Positions 1 to 8,913 are shown, numbered from the stretch's first letter. The stretch is 64,000 nt of DNA from Thalassotalea litorea (GCF_005843925.1 NZ_VCBC01000005.1:280672-344671); one strand, 5' to 3'. A program made the numbers and translations. Notes: a model not told the origin generated them from the letters alone.

Positions 1-477
1 ACGTTCTTTGTCCGAAAGATTCTCAATATTAAGTTGCCATACTTCAACGGCCAGTTCACTGTCCAGCGTCACTTTTAAATGACAATTAAGCTGCATGTAT
101 TGCACCTGCCACTCAATACAGTCCACGCCTACGGTAAACTTAAACTCTACATTTTTTTGACGAACCGGCTCATAAGGCAATGAAAATATTTCGTTGCTCG
201 TTTCATCTTTAATGTAGAAAAATCGCCCTGGGTGATGGGCGAAATGCTGTTTTTCCGGCTGAATAAATGTCGTCGCCTCCAATACCGGAGACGAGGAATA
301 ACTGCTTGGCTCCGGTTGCATAACAATGGCATTAGCAAAACCGCGACAATTAACTTGTAACATGGTACTTGGATTGTATAAATAACCGCTAGCACCAGGA
401 ATTCGTGTGGGGGACGTTAAGTGTAATTGATGCATATCACTGTCGATGTGATAGCAAGGGTGATCATCTTGACCCAT
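1..477 (-). CDS. GH94-type glycoside phosphorylase/hydrolase, N-terminal part (cut by window edge)
   Basis: An open frame of 159 codons runs from ATG at 477 to base 1 without a stop, so the gene continues outside the window. The N-terminus (begins MGQDDHPCYH; later GASGYLYNPSTMLQVNCRGF, FAHHPGRFFYIKDE and FSLPYEPVRQ) resembles the N-terminal beta-sandwich of the GH94 / former GT36 family, which phosphorolyses beta-linked disaccharides such as cellobiose, cellobionate or chitobiose. It is probably cytoplasmic, with no signal peptide. Its ATG lies inside the 3' end of the sugar symporter gene (14-base overlap), so the two are translationally coupled, which fits import followed by phosphorolysis of a disaccharide. 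Substrate cannot be told from this fragment, and the catalytic domain is not in view. Confidence 0.75.
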   Translation of the reverse strand, partial: MGQDDHPCYHIDSDMHQLHLTSPTRIPGASGYLYNPSTMLQVNCRGFANAIVMQPEPSSYSSSPVLEATTFIQPEKQHFAHHPGRFFYIKDETSNEIFSLPYEPVRQKNVEFKFTVGVDCIEWQVQYMQLNCHLKVTLDSELAVEVWQLNIENLSDKER

Positions 478-1837
478 GGTTCAATAGTTCCTTTCGTTTT
501 AACGTCAAATCCTGTTGGATAGATTGTAACGTATTGGCATTTAACGGATAAAAGTAGATAACCAATACAGACAGCAAAGCAAACGCAGCGGGCAAAAGAC
601 TCATAAGAAGTACAATGCCCAGTTCCGAACCTGCCGATTGCTGCTGATTTGCCTGATAGCCGAGAGAGCCTAAAAGCCATCCCATTACACCACCGGCAAG
701 TGCGCCGCCTAATTTTTGCGAGAACGCTGCGGCAGAAAATATCATAGCTGTCGCCCTTCTTCCATATTTCCATTCGGAAAAATCCGCGGTATCGGCATAC
801 ATAGAAAAAACCAACGGTGATTTCGGCCCTAAGCAAAGCCCGATCAAAAACTGCAACCCGAAGATAAGTAACAAGTTTTCCCGTGGAACAAAATAAAATA
901 GAGTCGAGAAGACGACCACCAGCATCATCAACACCAAGAGCAACTGTCGCTTATCTAAAAGGCGAGTAAGTAATGGAGTTATGGCCGCTCCAATGGCTAA
1001 AGAAATCATATAAAGCAGAGTAAATTGTCCGATGAGATCTTCCCGGCCAACATAATATTTAAAATAAAATGTTCCAGAACTGCCGCGCAGCGTGATCGTC
1101 ATCATGATAATCAATGCCAATGAGAACAATACAAGCCAGGGTTTATTGTGTAAAAGATCCTGGATATCTTGTTTCACCGACACCGGCTCTGAGTTCAACG
1201 ATTGAACCCGCTCTTTGGTGCTCAAAAAGCTGATCACAAACAAACCCGCACTGATCAGGCCGTAAACAAACATCGTAAGCTGCCAACCTAATTTTTCGTC
1301 TTCACCACCTAATACATTCACCAATTCAGGGGTAAAATAGGCAACGACTGAGCCCCCGGTAAACGCACCGATAAAGCGAAAGCTGGTCAGTTTGGTTCGT
1401 TGTTGAGAGTCTGAAGTAATGACGCCGAGAAGTGCACCATAGGGAACATTAATAAAGGTATACGCCAACATCATAAAAATATACGTGCCGTATGCCCACA
1501 ATAACTTGCCAGAGTCTCCTGTATCCGGGACGGTAAACGTGAGTACCCCGGCAGCGATCATCGGAATTATCCCCCACAATAAATAAGGGCGGAATTTTCC
1601 ATAACGCGTTTGGGTACGGTCACTGAGTGCGCCCATTAAGGGATCGGAAAAGGCATCAATAATACGAGTGACTAACATCATCGTGCCAACGGCAACCGCG
1701 GGAAGACCAAATACATCGGTATAAAAGATAAACAAGAATACATCGAATACTCGCCAGTAAAAATTACTGGCGACATCACCACAGGCATAGCCTATGCATT
1801 CCTTGGTAGATAATTTACTGTTTGCGTCCTGAACCAT
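464..1837 (-). CDS. GPH-family (MelB-like) sugar:cation symporter
   Basis: This is a 457-residue integral membrane protein with about 12 hydrophobic segments and the features of the glycoside-pentoside-hexuronide:cation symporter family: an early aromatic stretch (NFYWRVFDVFLFIFYTDVFG), the segment IIDAFSDPLMGALSDRTQTR between helices 2 and 3, and RYGKFRPYLLW. Such carriers import disaccharides, pentosides or glucuronides with Na+ or H+. The downstream GH94-type gene overlaps its last codons, so the likely cargo is a beta-linked disaccharide. The length is normal for the family. The gene is preceded by a 500-base gap shared with the divergent cold-shock gene. No specific regulator or operator is recognisable here. 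Confidence 0.88.
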   Translation of the reverse strand: MVQDANSKLSTKECIGYACGDVASNFYWRVFDVFLFIFYTDVFGLPAVAVGTMMLVTRIIDAFSDPLMGALSDRTQTRYGKFRPYLLWGIIPMIAAGVLTFTVPDTGDSGKLLWAYGTYIFMMLAYTFINVPYGALLGVITSDSQQRTKLTSFRFIGAFTGGSVVAYFTPELVNVLGGEDEKLGWQLTMFVYGLISAGLFVISFLSTKERVQSLNSEPVSVKQDIQDLLHNKPWLVLFSLALIIMMTITLRGSSGTFYFKYYVGREDLIGQFTLLYMISLAIGAAITPLLTRLLDKRQLLLVLMMLVVVFSTLFYFVPRENLLLIFGLQFLIGLCLGPKSPLVFSMYADTADFSEWKYGRRATAMIFSAAAFSQKLGGALAGGVMGWLLGSLGYQANQQQSAGSELGIVLLMSLLPAAFALLSVLVIYFYPLNANTLQSIQQDLTLKRKELLNHGSR

Positions 1838-2155
1838 AAAACTAAGCCATCCTGGTCATTTTTTAACCTAGTTGACATTAATTTTAATCATCTGTCCAGA
1901 ACTATATCTCCCCGATAAGCAGGTACGAGGAGATAAAAAATTGACCGCAATAACATTCTCAGAGCAACACAATTAACATGACAGTTACAGCCAGACGCAA
2001 CGCAATATCGTGAGATAGTTCTATATAAGTGGAGACTAAATCAAAATTTTTCTGCAACTAGACTGTCCAGAGGCCGCATTTAATAAAGAGAAAATGCAAA
2101 ATCCTCAATTAAATTGTATTGAATGTAAAAGTTTTTTCCCTAAACCGAAAAGATG

Positions 2156-2164
2156 TGTTAAGAT
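2156..2164 (+). promoter_or_regulatory. Candidate extended -10 promoter of the cold-shock gene
   Basis: TGTTAAGAT is an extended -10 (TG-n-TAAGAT) with no good -35 at the usual spacing. Transcription starting near 2171 would give a leader of about 165 bases, the length typical of cspA-type mRNAs whose leaders fold differently in the cold. The rest of the 1838-2337 gap, upstream of the divergent symporter and this gene, holds nothing else I can identify. The ribosome site of the cold-shock gene is AAGGAA around 2327-2332. Confidence 0.45.
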
Positions 2165-2337
2165 GCTCTCGCCTTCTGAAGGTACTATAGTTATTTGTTA
2201 CAAGCTTTGATCCAATTTTTGTTTATCTTCTAGATATCCATGCAAGATTTTGTTTTTTATAGCCACGTCCAATAGTTAGTTCCTCTCGGCAATACACGTT
2301 GCGTATGCAACACAATTTAATTTTTTAAGGAATATTT

Positions 2338-2541
2338 ATGTCTACTGGTACCGTTAAGTGGTTCAATGAAGATAAAGGTTTTGGTTTCATCACTCAGGAC
2401 GACGGTGGCAAAGATGTATTCGTACATTTTCGTGCTATCGCTTCTGAAGGTTTTAAAACTCTAGCAGAAGGTCAAAAAGTTAAGTTTGACCTAGAGCAAG
2501 GCCAAAAAGGTCCTCAAGCTGCAAACGTTACTGTTATCTAA
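2338..2541 (+). CDS. Cold-shock protein, CspA family
   Basis: This 67-residue protein is one complete cold-shock domain (OB fold). It has both RNA-binding motifs, RNP1 (KGFGFI, residues 13-18) and RNP2 (VFVHF, 26-30), plus the usual start [15 protein letters not shown]. It binds single-stranded RNA/DNA and works as an RNA chaperone, in cold adaptation or general growth. The start is supported by an AAGGAA ribosome site about 6 bases upstream. The long leader and the strong terminator downstream indicate a single-gene transcript. Several csp paralogues are usual in these bacteria, so I cannot say which one this is (cspA, C, D or E type) or whether it is cold-induced. Confidence 0.95.
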   Translation: MSTGTVKWFNEDKGFGFITQDDGGKDVFVHFRAIASEGFKTLAEGQKVKFDLEQGQKGPQAANVTVI

Positions 2542-2578
2542 GTAACGGGACTGAATACTCTTCAGTCGCTTGAATTAA

Positions 2579-2602
2579 GGTCAGAGTTCGCTCTGGCCTT
2601 TT
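2579..2602 (+). terminator. Rho-independent terminator of the cold-shock gene
   Basis: An 8-bp stem (GGTCAGAG / CTCTGGCC, one G-U pair) closes a TTCG tetraloop and is followed by TTTT. A smaller hairpin (GACTGAA / TTCAGTC, 2549-2567) sits just before it, directly after the stop codon. Confidence 0.85.
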
Positions 2603-2844
2603 GATTTATCCTACTCCCTGATTTCTTGTCGCATTATCCTCTCCCCCTTTATACAAGAATCCAACTGTTCGATCTTTCAATTACCCTAACATTTACTCTG
2701 ATTTTGTTCTAAATGTGTTTTAAATGCGCTCTGCAATAAAACTGTCATATTTCGCAGTTAACATTGAGTCAATTAAGCATTTATCAATTAACAAACTAAA
2801 CTAAAGAGAAATAAATATTAAAATAAATAAAAAAGAGGACAATT

Positions 2845-3012
2845 ATGTCGTATCAATATAACGGGCAAGAATTACACGTAGCCCCACCGGTAGAAAATGT
2901 ATCGGTAAACAACAACAAAGTTATTTTTACTGACCACAACGGCGCTAAAGCGCTAAAACTCAACAGCTCTGTCGACACTCATAAATTTCTCGACTGGTTG
3001 CTAAACAGCTAA
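2845..3012 (+). CDS. Small hypothetical protein, 55 residues
   Basis: ATG at 2845 has a good ribosome site (GAGGAC, 2835-2840) and opens a 55-codon frame that begins MSYQYNGQEL and ends DWLLNS. The protein is soluble, polar and Asn/Val-rich, with no signal peptide, membrane segment or Cys. I do not recognise a family. It has its own AT-rich upstream region (2603-2844, nothing else seen) and is followed by the imperfect hairpin at 3035-3077, which suggests an independent small transcript. The clean start signal and ordinary codon use make a real gene likely. Function unknown. Confidence 0.6.
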   Translation: MSYQYNGQELHVAPPVENVSVNNNKVIFTDHNGAKALKLNSSVDTHKFLDWLLNS

Positions 3013-3034
3013 TCACGACTTCGTTCGTAACCTC

Positions 3035-3077
3035 GCTTTGCCGGAAATTGTGTTCCATACCACAACTTCCCCAAAGC
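3035..3077 (+). other. Imperfect hairpin downstream of the small ORF
   Basis: The arms are GCTTTGccGGAAaTTGTG and CACAAcTTCCccCAAAGC (lower case = unpaired), giving about 15 pairs around an 8-base loop. No T-run follows, so this could be an mRNA 3' end structure or a Rho-dependent or processing site rather than a classic terminator. Confidence 0.5.
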
Positions 3078-3179
3078 AAGTCACATCACCTTCATCTTTC
3101 TCTTAACGCCAATCTTTACAATTACCTGTATATCACTTCCATCGTAATCAATTAACAAAAGCTTTCCATACCGTGTTAC

Positions 3180-3407
3180 GTGAGGGAATATTTGCGCGAA
3201 TTGAGAATCACTCAGTTACCAATGCGCAGTCAAACCATTAGCTTCATGTATCGCCCTGCTAACCAACAAGATAAGCGGTATTTCCAGGCGATTACTGCTG
3301 CCCTTATGGGTATCCCTGCCCCCAAAAACGAATATGCGCGAATCCAGACCGTTTTTATCGAACAACATTTACTTAAACAATTGCCACAAACTTTGCTAAT
3401 CGCTTAA
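3180..3407 (+). CDS. Hypothetical small protein, doubtful
   Basis: A 75-codon frame opens with GTG at 3180 and ends four bases inside the convergent outer-membrane protein gene. Possible starts are this GTG (no ribosome site), TTG at 3192 (GAGGGAA just ahead, spacing short), or the internal ATG at 3222. The peptide is mildly basic with no signal, membrane segment or recognisable domain. Codon use is not obviously abnormal, but there is no start signal of quality and no family match that I recall. It may be a chance frame or the tail of an eroded gene. Confidence 0.3.
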   Translation: MREYLRELRITQLPMRSQTISFMYRPANQQDKRYFQAITAALMGIPAPKNEYARIQTVFIEQHLLKQLPQTLLIA

Positions 3408-4759
3408 AAATAATAACGTAAGCTCGCATAGACAGTTTCTGGATAAAAACCAAATTCAGAGCCGACTTGCAGTTCAGAATTACTCGCCAATAAACCGTGG
3501 CCGGACGCTAGATAAACACCAAGGTCAGAATACAGGTTATCACTCCAGCTATGCTCCATGTGTATGGCAATAAACGTCGATTGATCATTTAGGTTGATAA
3601 ACGCACTGCTGGATAACGTGCTCAACGCATTGATTTGATAATTAAAAGATGGGATTAGGTAATGTTTACCAAATAAATACACACCCCCACGTTGATATGG
3701 CGCTGTTGTTGATAACGACAAATAGTCATCGGGGTTGTCGCTGCCAGCACCGTTGAAATGATATTCCACTGCCACATAAAACTCCTCGGTTATGGCATAG
3801 TCAATACCGGCCGATGTGCGCCAGTAGCTTTGCATAAATTCCGCTAGCGTACTGGACTGCATCATCAGCGGAGTATCGATATTCGTAACGATTGTGGTAT
3901 CGTCAATCATTGCCTGATCATCACGTTCTCGCCCGTGCGCATGCAAGTAAGCCGTTTCCAGCCAGGCACCAAAGTCGCCAATGGCGCGTTCAATGCCGCC
4001 GCCAAGTAAATATGCATCCGCAAGTGAAATACCGATAAGCTCGATATCATTTGCCGCCACAGATTGCTGGTATCTGGCAAAGACGGCATTGTAATTTTTC
4101 TTGCCATCTTCACCAACCACCAGCCCCAAATCGAGCGTCGAAAAATCACCTAAACTGATTTGCGAGCGAATGGCATCTATGCCAACCCGATATTCCTGAT
4201 TCAGGGTTTGAATGGCAAACGGTACAAAAATATCGGTTGGATTAATAAATCGGGCGGATCCAAACGCAACCACTTGTCGGCCAATCGTGGTATCCCCCCA
4301 TTCGGCGGTATATTGCAGGTTGAACCTATCCAGGTTTTGTAATGTGACAAAACTGGTATCCGATTTAAAAATGCTGGTTTCCAGATCTTTATATCGATAC
4401 ACATTTGTCGCACTGGATAAGGTGTTACCGATAACACCTGAATTCGCGGTTAAGAAGTCATAATTGCTAAATATCGGCTGTATCTCATAATGCATTTCTA
4501 CATTAATGTCGCCAGAAAAATAATTGATCATTAATCGCATTGCATTTTGCGATTGGATACCACCATTGATGTGATCGGGTATATCATCACCAAGGTCATC
4601 AAGACTGCCCTGGATATCTATTTCATCCTGGCCCAACAAATAACCTTTAAAATACCCGGAAGTGACCAGTTCATTGGCCCAGGATGACGGGATAATCGTG
4701 CATATCAGTAATGCAAAAATCAGGCGTTTATTTAACAAAATCGTCCACAACCCGACCAT
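3404..4759 (-). CDS. Outer-membrane beta-barrel protein of the ABC/LolA-like cluster
   Basis: This is an exported protein of about 451 residues. From ATG 4759 it starts with a signal peptide (NKRLIFALLICTIIPSSWA, cleavage before NE). The rest is rich in alternating aromatic/polar strands and ends in YASLRYYF, the terminal Phe typical of Bam-assembled barrels. Middle segments such as TTIGRQVVAFGSARF and INPTDIFVPFA resemble DUF1302-like barrels that accompany lipid/LolA-type export systems; that assignment is tentative. The start overlaps the 3' end of the ATPase gene by 32 bases; an in-frame TTG at 4738 is an alternative, as is a farther ATG at 4822 that would put 21 non-signal residues in front. 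As the last gene of the five-gene operon, it is probably the outer-membrane component. Confidence 0.7.
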   Translation of the reverse strand: MVGLWTILLNKRLIFALLICTIIPSSWANELVTSGYFKGYLLGQDEIDIQGSLDDLGDDIPDHINGGIQSQNAMRLMINYFSGDINVEMHYEIQPIFSNYDFLTANSGVIGNTLSSATNVYRYKDLETSIFKSDTSFVTLQNLDRFNLQYTAEWGDTTIGRQVVAFGSARFINPTDIFVPFAIQTLNQEYRVGIDAIRSQISLGDFSTLDLGLVVGEDGKKNYNAVFARYQQSVAANDIELIGISLADAYLLGGGIERAIGDFGAWLETAYLHAHGRERDDQAMIDDTTIVTNIDTPLMMQSSTLAEFMQSYWRTSAGIDYAITEEFYVAVEYHFNGAGSDNPDDYLSLSTTAPYQRGGVYLFGKHYLIPSFNYQINALSTLSSSAFINLNDQSTFIAIHMEHSWSDNLYSDLGVYLASGHGLLASNSELQVGSEFGFYPETVYASLRYYF

Positions 4760-5414
4760 CTTCAAGGGTGATAATTCGCCGCGCACTTTCCATGATTTTT
4801 GGGTCATGGGTAGAAAAAACAAACGTCATTTGCTCCTGTTCATTTAATTTTTTCATCATATCGATTAAAGCCATGCCGGTGCGAGAGTCTAAGTTCGCAG
4901 TCGGTTCATCAGCGAGAATAATGCTGGGGTTAGACACCATTGCCCGAGCAATAGCGACCCGTTGCTGCTGACCACCGGAAAGTTGCGTTGGTCGTCGTGA
5001 CGCCAAGCCGGTTAAACCAACCTGCGCCATGATATGTTCAACGCGTCGATGCCTCTCATCAGCACTAACACCCTGTAGCAACATGATGTATTCAATATTT
5101 TCCTTTGCTGATAATACTGGAATAAGATTATACGCCTGAAACACGAAGCCGATATGATCACGACGAAAATCCGATAATTCCTGACCACTCATATCGGAAA
5201 TATTTTTATCATCAAGAATGACATTGCCAGCGCTCGTTTCGTCCAGGCCACCGATAAGTTGCAATAGCGTGGTTTTTCCTGAACCCGAAGGACCAATAAT
5301 GGCGGTAAACTCTCCTTTTTTAATGGTGATATTGACCTCATCCAAAGCCTTAACCAGAGTGTCCCCCTGACCAAAGTGACGGCTTAAGTTAATGGTTTTT
5401 ATTACACTTGTCAT
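4728..5414 (-). CDS. ABC transporter ATP-binding protein, LolD/MacB type
   Basis: A 228-residue ATPase with Walker A GPSGSGKTT (about 42-50), Q-loop region FVFQAYNLIPVLSA, signature LSGGQQQRVAIARAMV, Walker B IILADEPT and the switch His in STHD. It belongs to the LolD/MacB/FtsE branch, which drives mechanotransmission rather than channel-type transport, as expected beside two FtsX-type permeases. It follows the second permease by 8 bases and overlaps the barrel gene, so it belongs to the same operon. The likely job is to power movement of a lipid, lipoprotein or other envelope substrate out of the inner membrane. The substrate is not evident. Confidence 0.92.
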   Translation of the reverse strand: MTSVIKTINLSRHFGQGDTLVKALDEVNITIKKGEFTAIIGPSGSGKTTLLQLIGGLDETSAGNVILDDKNISDMSGQELSDFRRDHIGFVFQAYNLIPVLSAKENIEYIMLLQGVSADERHRRVEHIMAQVGLTGLASRRPTQLSGGQQQRVAIARAMVSNPSIILADEPTANLDSRTGMALIDMMKKLNEQEQMTFVFSTHDPKIMESARRIITLEDGRVVDDFVK

Positions 5415-5422
5415 AGTAATCT

Positions 5423-6661
5423 CTATAAAGGCTTGCGCATTGCCAACGACGGACTCAACTTAGATGCATGCAATGCCGGATAAATGCAGGCCAGCATGGT
5501 CACCAACAATAAAGCGAGCGACAATTTGATAAATTCAAGATAATTGATAATAAGATAAATCGGTTCATTGATAGTAATCCCAGACAATTCAACCGCATCG
5601 CCAAAATTAATCCCATAATGGGCTCCGGCCTGGCAGACAATATAGCCGAGCAATAACCCGCAAATCATACCAATAACGCCGATAAAAAAACCTTCACAAA
5701 GAATTTGCGCAAACAACCGTTTTGGCCGAGTGCCAATCGCAAGCAAGATGCCAAATTCATTATGACGCTCAAAGATGGACATAAACATGGTATTAATCAG
5801 ACCTAATGATACTAGGATATACATGATGAGAGAGGTGATCAGCGTTGAATAAGATGACATCTCTAACATGCCATTGATTTGCGGGAACAGCGCTTTCCAA
5901 CTCAACAACTCGCGGTCATTATGGTTGTATTTTTGCCAAAACGGGTCGTTTCTGTCATCAACAATAGCATCGCCTTGCAGCTGTATGGCTATTTCATGGG
6001 CACCACGGACATTAATAATGCTCTTGGCCTGATCATAGTTAATAAATGCGACACTGGAATCCATCCCCCGGTCATTAAAACGAATGATCCCAGACACTCG
6101 AAATAACTCCTGAGATAAATCGCCGTCGTAGGCTTGCGACAATGTGATCACGATGCGATCGCCTAGTGTCACGTCAAGAATTTCCGCCAATTCACTCCCC
6201 AGTAAAACTTGCTGGGGATTGCCGCTTAGATACTGGCCTTGAATCAGCGCCTGTTTTAACTTGGAAACCTTCGCCTCATGCTCTGCAATCACGCCGTATA
6301 CCATGCCACCAGATACATTTTGTGACGACGACAACATAGCACCAGAGATAACCCTTGGACTAAACGAGTCGACTTTTGCATCCTGGCTAAGTTGCTGCAA
6401 TAGTTGCTGAGTATTGTTAATGGTTAAATCCACATCACTATTACGGCGATAACCTTGTTGGTGTATCTGCGCCTCGCCTAAAAACGTTTGGGTACTGATA
6501 TCAACCATCGATTTCGTATAGCCACGGACAATGCCGTCGGTAAACATTAATGCCGCCAGACATGAAGCAATCAATGCGATGGTTAATAAGGTTCGACGGG
6601 TATTTCGAAAAATGCTCCGGGACGCTAATGATGTGATTAATCGCTGGGAGAACATCGCCAT
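5423..6661 (-). CDS. FtsX/MacB-type ABC permease (second)
   Basis: This 412-residue permease has the MacB/LolC layout: one N-terminal membrane helix (TLLTIALIASCLAALMFTDG), a large periplasmic domain (about 45-270), then three C-terminal helices that form the FtsX domain (SLIMYILVSLGLINTMFMSIFERHNEFGILLAIGTRP and onward). The E-FGILLAIGTRP segment is the coupling region to the ATPase. It starts 3 bases after the first permease gene ends. Two different permeases with one ATPase suggest a LolCE-like heterodimer. The ribosome site is weak, so translation is probably coupled to the upstream gene. Confidence 0.9.
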   Translation of the reverse strand: MAMFSQRLITSLASRSIFRNTRRTLLTIALIASCLAALMFTDGIVRGYTKSMVDISTQTFLGEAQIHQQGYRRNSDVDLTINNTQQLLQQLSQDAKVDSFSPRVISGAMLSSSQNVSGGMVYGVIAEHEAKVSKLKQALIQGQYLSGNPQQVLLGSELAEILDVTLGDRIVITLSQAYDGDLSQELFRVSGIIRFNDRGMDSSVAFINYDQAKSIINVRGAHEIAIQLQGDAIVDDRNDPFWQKYNHNDRELLSWKALFPQINGMLEMSSYSTLITSLIMYILVSLGLINTMFMSIFERHNEFGILLAIGTRPKRLFAQILCEGFFIGVIGMICGLLLGYIVCQAGAHYGINFGDAVELSGITINEPIYLIINYLEFIKLSLALLLVTMLACIYPALHASKLSPSLAMRKPL

Positions 6662-6664
6662 CTA

Positions 6665-7882
6665 TCAGGCCGCCTGCATCGCTGAAACAGGTACGGTTTT
6701 CGCGGCCTTTAATGCAGGAAATAAGCTCACCAACAAGGTAGATCCAATGACAGTAATTGCCGGCACAAGCAATACAAATGCACTAAATTCACCAAGCATT
6801 ATCTGAAATTCAACGCCACCCATATCAATAGGCTCTGGCATCACCAGGCCAATATAGGTCAAATAATAAATCGGCGCGAACGCCAACAACATGCCGACAA
6901 TACAACTTGCCAACGCCAGAATAAATGACTCCATAATAATTAACATAAATACCATTTTCGGACGGGTACCGATAGCTTTTAAAACGCCAAATTCCCGGGT
7001 GCGTTCCATGGTTCCCATCAGTACGGTATTAAGAACGCCAATTGAAACCAAAAACATGATCACCCCAAGGCTTATGTAGTTGCCCTTTTTATCAACTTGC
7101 ATACTTTTGTAAAAACTTTCTTCGATTTTTTGCCATGGTGCGGCATTCAGGTTTTGCGGCAATTTAAGTGCGTCAGCGAATGGCATCGCCCGCGACTGAT
7201 GATCAAGCGCGATAACCACTTCATGGGCCTGATCATGCATCGCCAAAAACTGTTTTATTGCACCAAGACTCAGATAAACATTGTTACGCTCGTAAGAATC
7301 CGCCGTGCCAACGATCCCGGTAATAATAAAAATATCATTGGCTATGGAGCCGTCGATCCCTTGCGAAATCAAAATCAATTCATCGCCTAAACCCAAATTT
7401 AAATTGGTTGCCAAAGATACACCGATCAATGCCGGAAAATAGCCAGACTCAGACATACCGTTGCTGAGCCATTGTCCTTGTTTTACTTTCAGCTCAAGTA
7501 AAGTCGTGGCGGCTTCTCGTTTTGGATCAATGCCAATCACCTGAGCCGGGAAGGTTTTATTTTTACCATAAGCCAGTGATGGCGCATAAACTCGGGAGGT
7601 GACACTTTTAACATGAGGATAACCAGAAATGTTGTTAACTAATTCATCAACATTATTAATGGTTTTATTCAACGATGGGCGGGTTAAATAATCGGAGTAA
7701 TGTATCTGCACATGACCGGTATGATCCTGAGTAAACAGGTTGATCATATGGCTGTAGCTGCCTTCTGACATAGAAATCATTGTTGCCAGCAAAAAATATC
7801 CGCCGCTCATACTCAGTAAAGTCAGCAAACTGCGTCTGCGATTACGCAAGATATTTCTAAATGCCAGCTTTAACAATAACAT
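6665..7882 (-). CDS. FtsX/MacB-type ABC permease (first)
   Basis: A 405-residue protein with the same architecture as its downstream partner: an N-terminal helix (RSLLTLLSMSGGYFLLATMIS), a periplasmic domain of about 220 residues, and three C-terminal helices. The family coupling segment is MERTREFGVLKAIGTRPKMVF. The ATG shares a base with the stop codon of the LolA-like gene (TAATG), so the two are translationally coupled. With the second permease it probably forms the membrane part of an ATP-driven extractor. The resemblance is to the LolCDE/MacB group; the true lolCDE operon is normally a separate locus, so this is likely a paralogous, specialised system. Confidence 0.9.
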   Translation of the reverse strand: MLLLKLAFRNILRNRRRSLLTLLSMSGGYFLLATMISMSEGSYSHMINLFTQDHTGHVQIHYSDYLTRPSLNKTINNVDELVNNISGYPHVKSVTSRVYAPSLAYGKNKTFPAQVIGIDPKREAATTLLELKVKQGQWLSNGMSESGYFPALIGVSLATNLNLGLGDELILISQGIDGSIANDIFIITGIVGTADSYERNNVYLSLGAIKQFLAMHDQAHEVVIALDHQSRAMPFADALKLPQNLNAAPWQKIEESFYKSMQVDKKGNYISLGVIMFLVSIGVLNTVLMGTMERTREFGVLKAIGTRPKMVFMLIIMESFILALASCIVGMLLAFAPIYYLTYIGLVMPEPIDMGGVEFQIMLGEFSAFVLLVPAITVIGSTLLVSLFPALKAAKTVPVSAMQAA

Positions 7883-8634
7883 TAAAAACGTTTCTTCATA
7901 TTGCGCTGGGTAAACACGCTATTTGCGATCTCAACATCAAATTTTGCCTGTTCATATTGAATTATGGTTTTGTGACCTTTTTTATTGAGAGGTTCCATGG
8001 TCATAGTGGCGGGAATGGTTTTTCCTGAAAACTCGCGCACATCAGAAAAGGTCATCACCCGAACTTTACTGCCCTTTTCATTAAAATAGGTTTGCTTAAT
8101 CGGCAACAGGGAATCGCTTTTCACTAAAATCGTGATCTTACCCCAAACCGTCACTGTCTCTTGTTTCGGTGTCAGAGTCAGTAAAATATTATCACCAAGG
8201 TCTTCATTATCGACATGGTAATCGTCAACCAGAGAACTCTCGCGGACTAAATCATCATTGGTAAAGTCGGATCCCATCCATGAACCCATCATCATCGACG
8301 GTGGCACCTTGATCACTTTGTTAATTTTCGGAAAATAATTCCACATTTGCTGGTCAATTTTTAACGTGGTTACCCCTCGGTCTTTTTTGGGCTCCAGAAC
8401 TCGAATAAAAGTATCGTCCATGCCACGAGTCCAACTATCCATTTCCAATGTGCGTTGCCAATCGGGTGTGACTATGGTCATCTTCATGGTTGCTACTGAG
8501 GTGTCAGACCGATAAAGCTCATCCATTTTTTTAAGCAAATCAACACCCGATGTTGACGCCATAAGCGACAAGCTATAACAGCTCAAAACAACACTTAAAG
8601 CAATGCCCGAAATACGGTTAAAGAAAGTGCGCAT
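7882..8634 (-). CDS. LolA-like periplasmic outer-membrane lipoprotein-sorting protein
   Basis: A 250-residue exported protein with a signal peptide (cleavage near SLMA-S). The mature part carries the pattern of LolA_like (PF17131-type) proteins: repeated strands around WQRTLEMDSWTRGMDDTFIRVLEPKKDRGVTTLKID, QMWNYFPKINKVIKVP and the conserved stretch MMMGSWMGSDFTNDDLV. This fold forms an open hydrophobic half-barrel that carries acyl chains across the periplasm. It is first in an operon with two permeases, an ATPase and an outer-membrane barrel, so it may ferry the extracted substrate between membranes. True LolA is smaller (about 200 residues), so this is a relative and not lolA itself. Confidence 0.85.
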   Translation of the reverse strand: MRTFFNRISGIALSVVLSCYSLSLMASTSGVDLLKKMDELYRSDTSVATMKMTIVTPDWQRTLEMDSWTRGMDDTFIRVLEPKKDRGVTTLKIDQQMWNYFPKINKVIKVPPSMMMGSWMGSDFTNDDLVRESSLVDDYHVDNEDLGDNILLTLTPKQETVTVWGKITILVKSDSLLPIKQTYFNEKGSKVRVMTFSDVREFSGKTIPATMTMEPLNKKGHKTIIQYEQAKFDVEIANSVFTQRNMKKRF

Positions 8635-8836
8635 AATGACCTATAGGTTAATGATTTATATCGTTTAATATAACAAAGATCATCAATTAAGTAAGGCCGA
8701 CTCTAAAAATTTTGAAATGATAAAAATGACTCATTGTCGAGGATCAAACAAGAAAACATCGGGAAAGGTAACGTAACAAATGGAACACTTGTCTCATAAA
8801 TTTCAAAAACAGAATGATTAAGAATACTCGCAACAT

Positions 8837-8858
8837 AAAAAAAACGGGAGCATTCCCG
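8837..8858 (-). terminator. Terminator of the subtilase gene
   Basis: A 5-bp stem (CGGGA / TCCCG, loop GCAT) at 8845-8858 is followed on the minus strand by eight T (the A-run at 8837-8844). It lies 56 bases after the stop of the minus-strand protease gene. A shorter T-run on the plus strand makes it partly bidirectional. Confidence 0.75.
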
Positions 8859-8913
8859 GCTTTTTAAACCCTTACTGCATTCGCAAGTTATTACTTTCTC
8901 GATTAACTACGTT

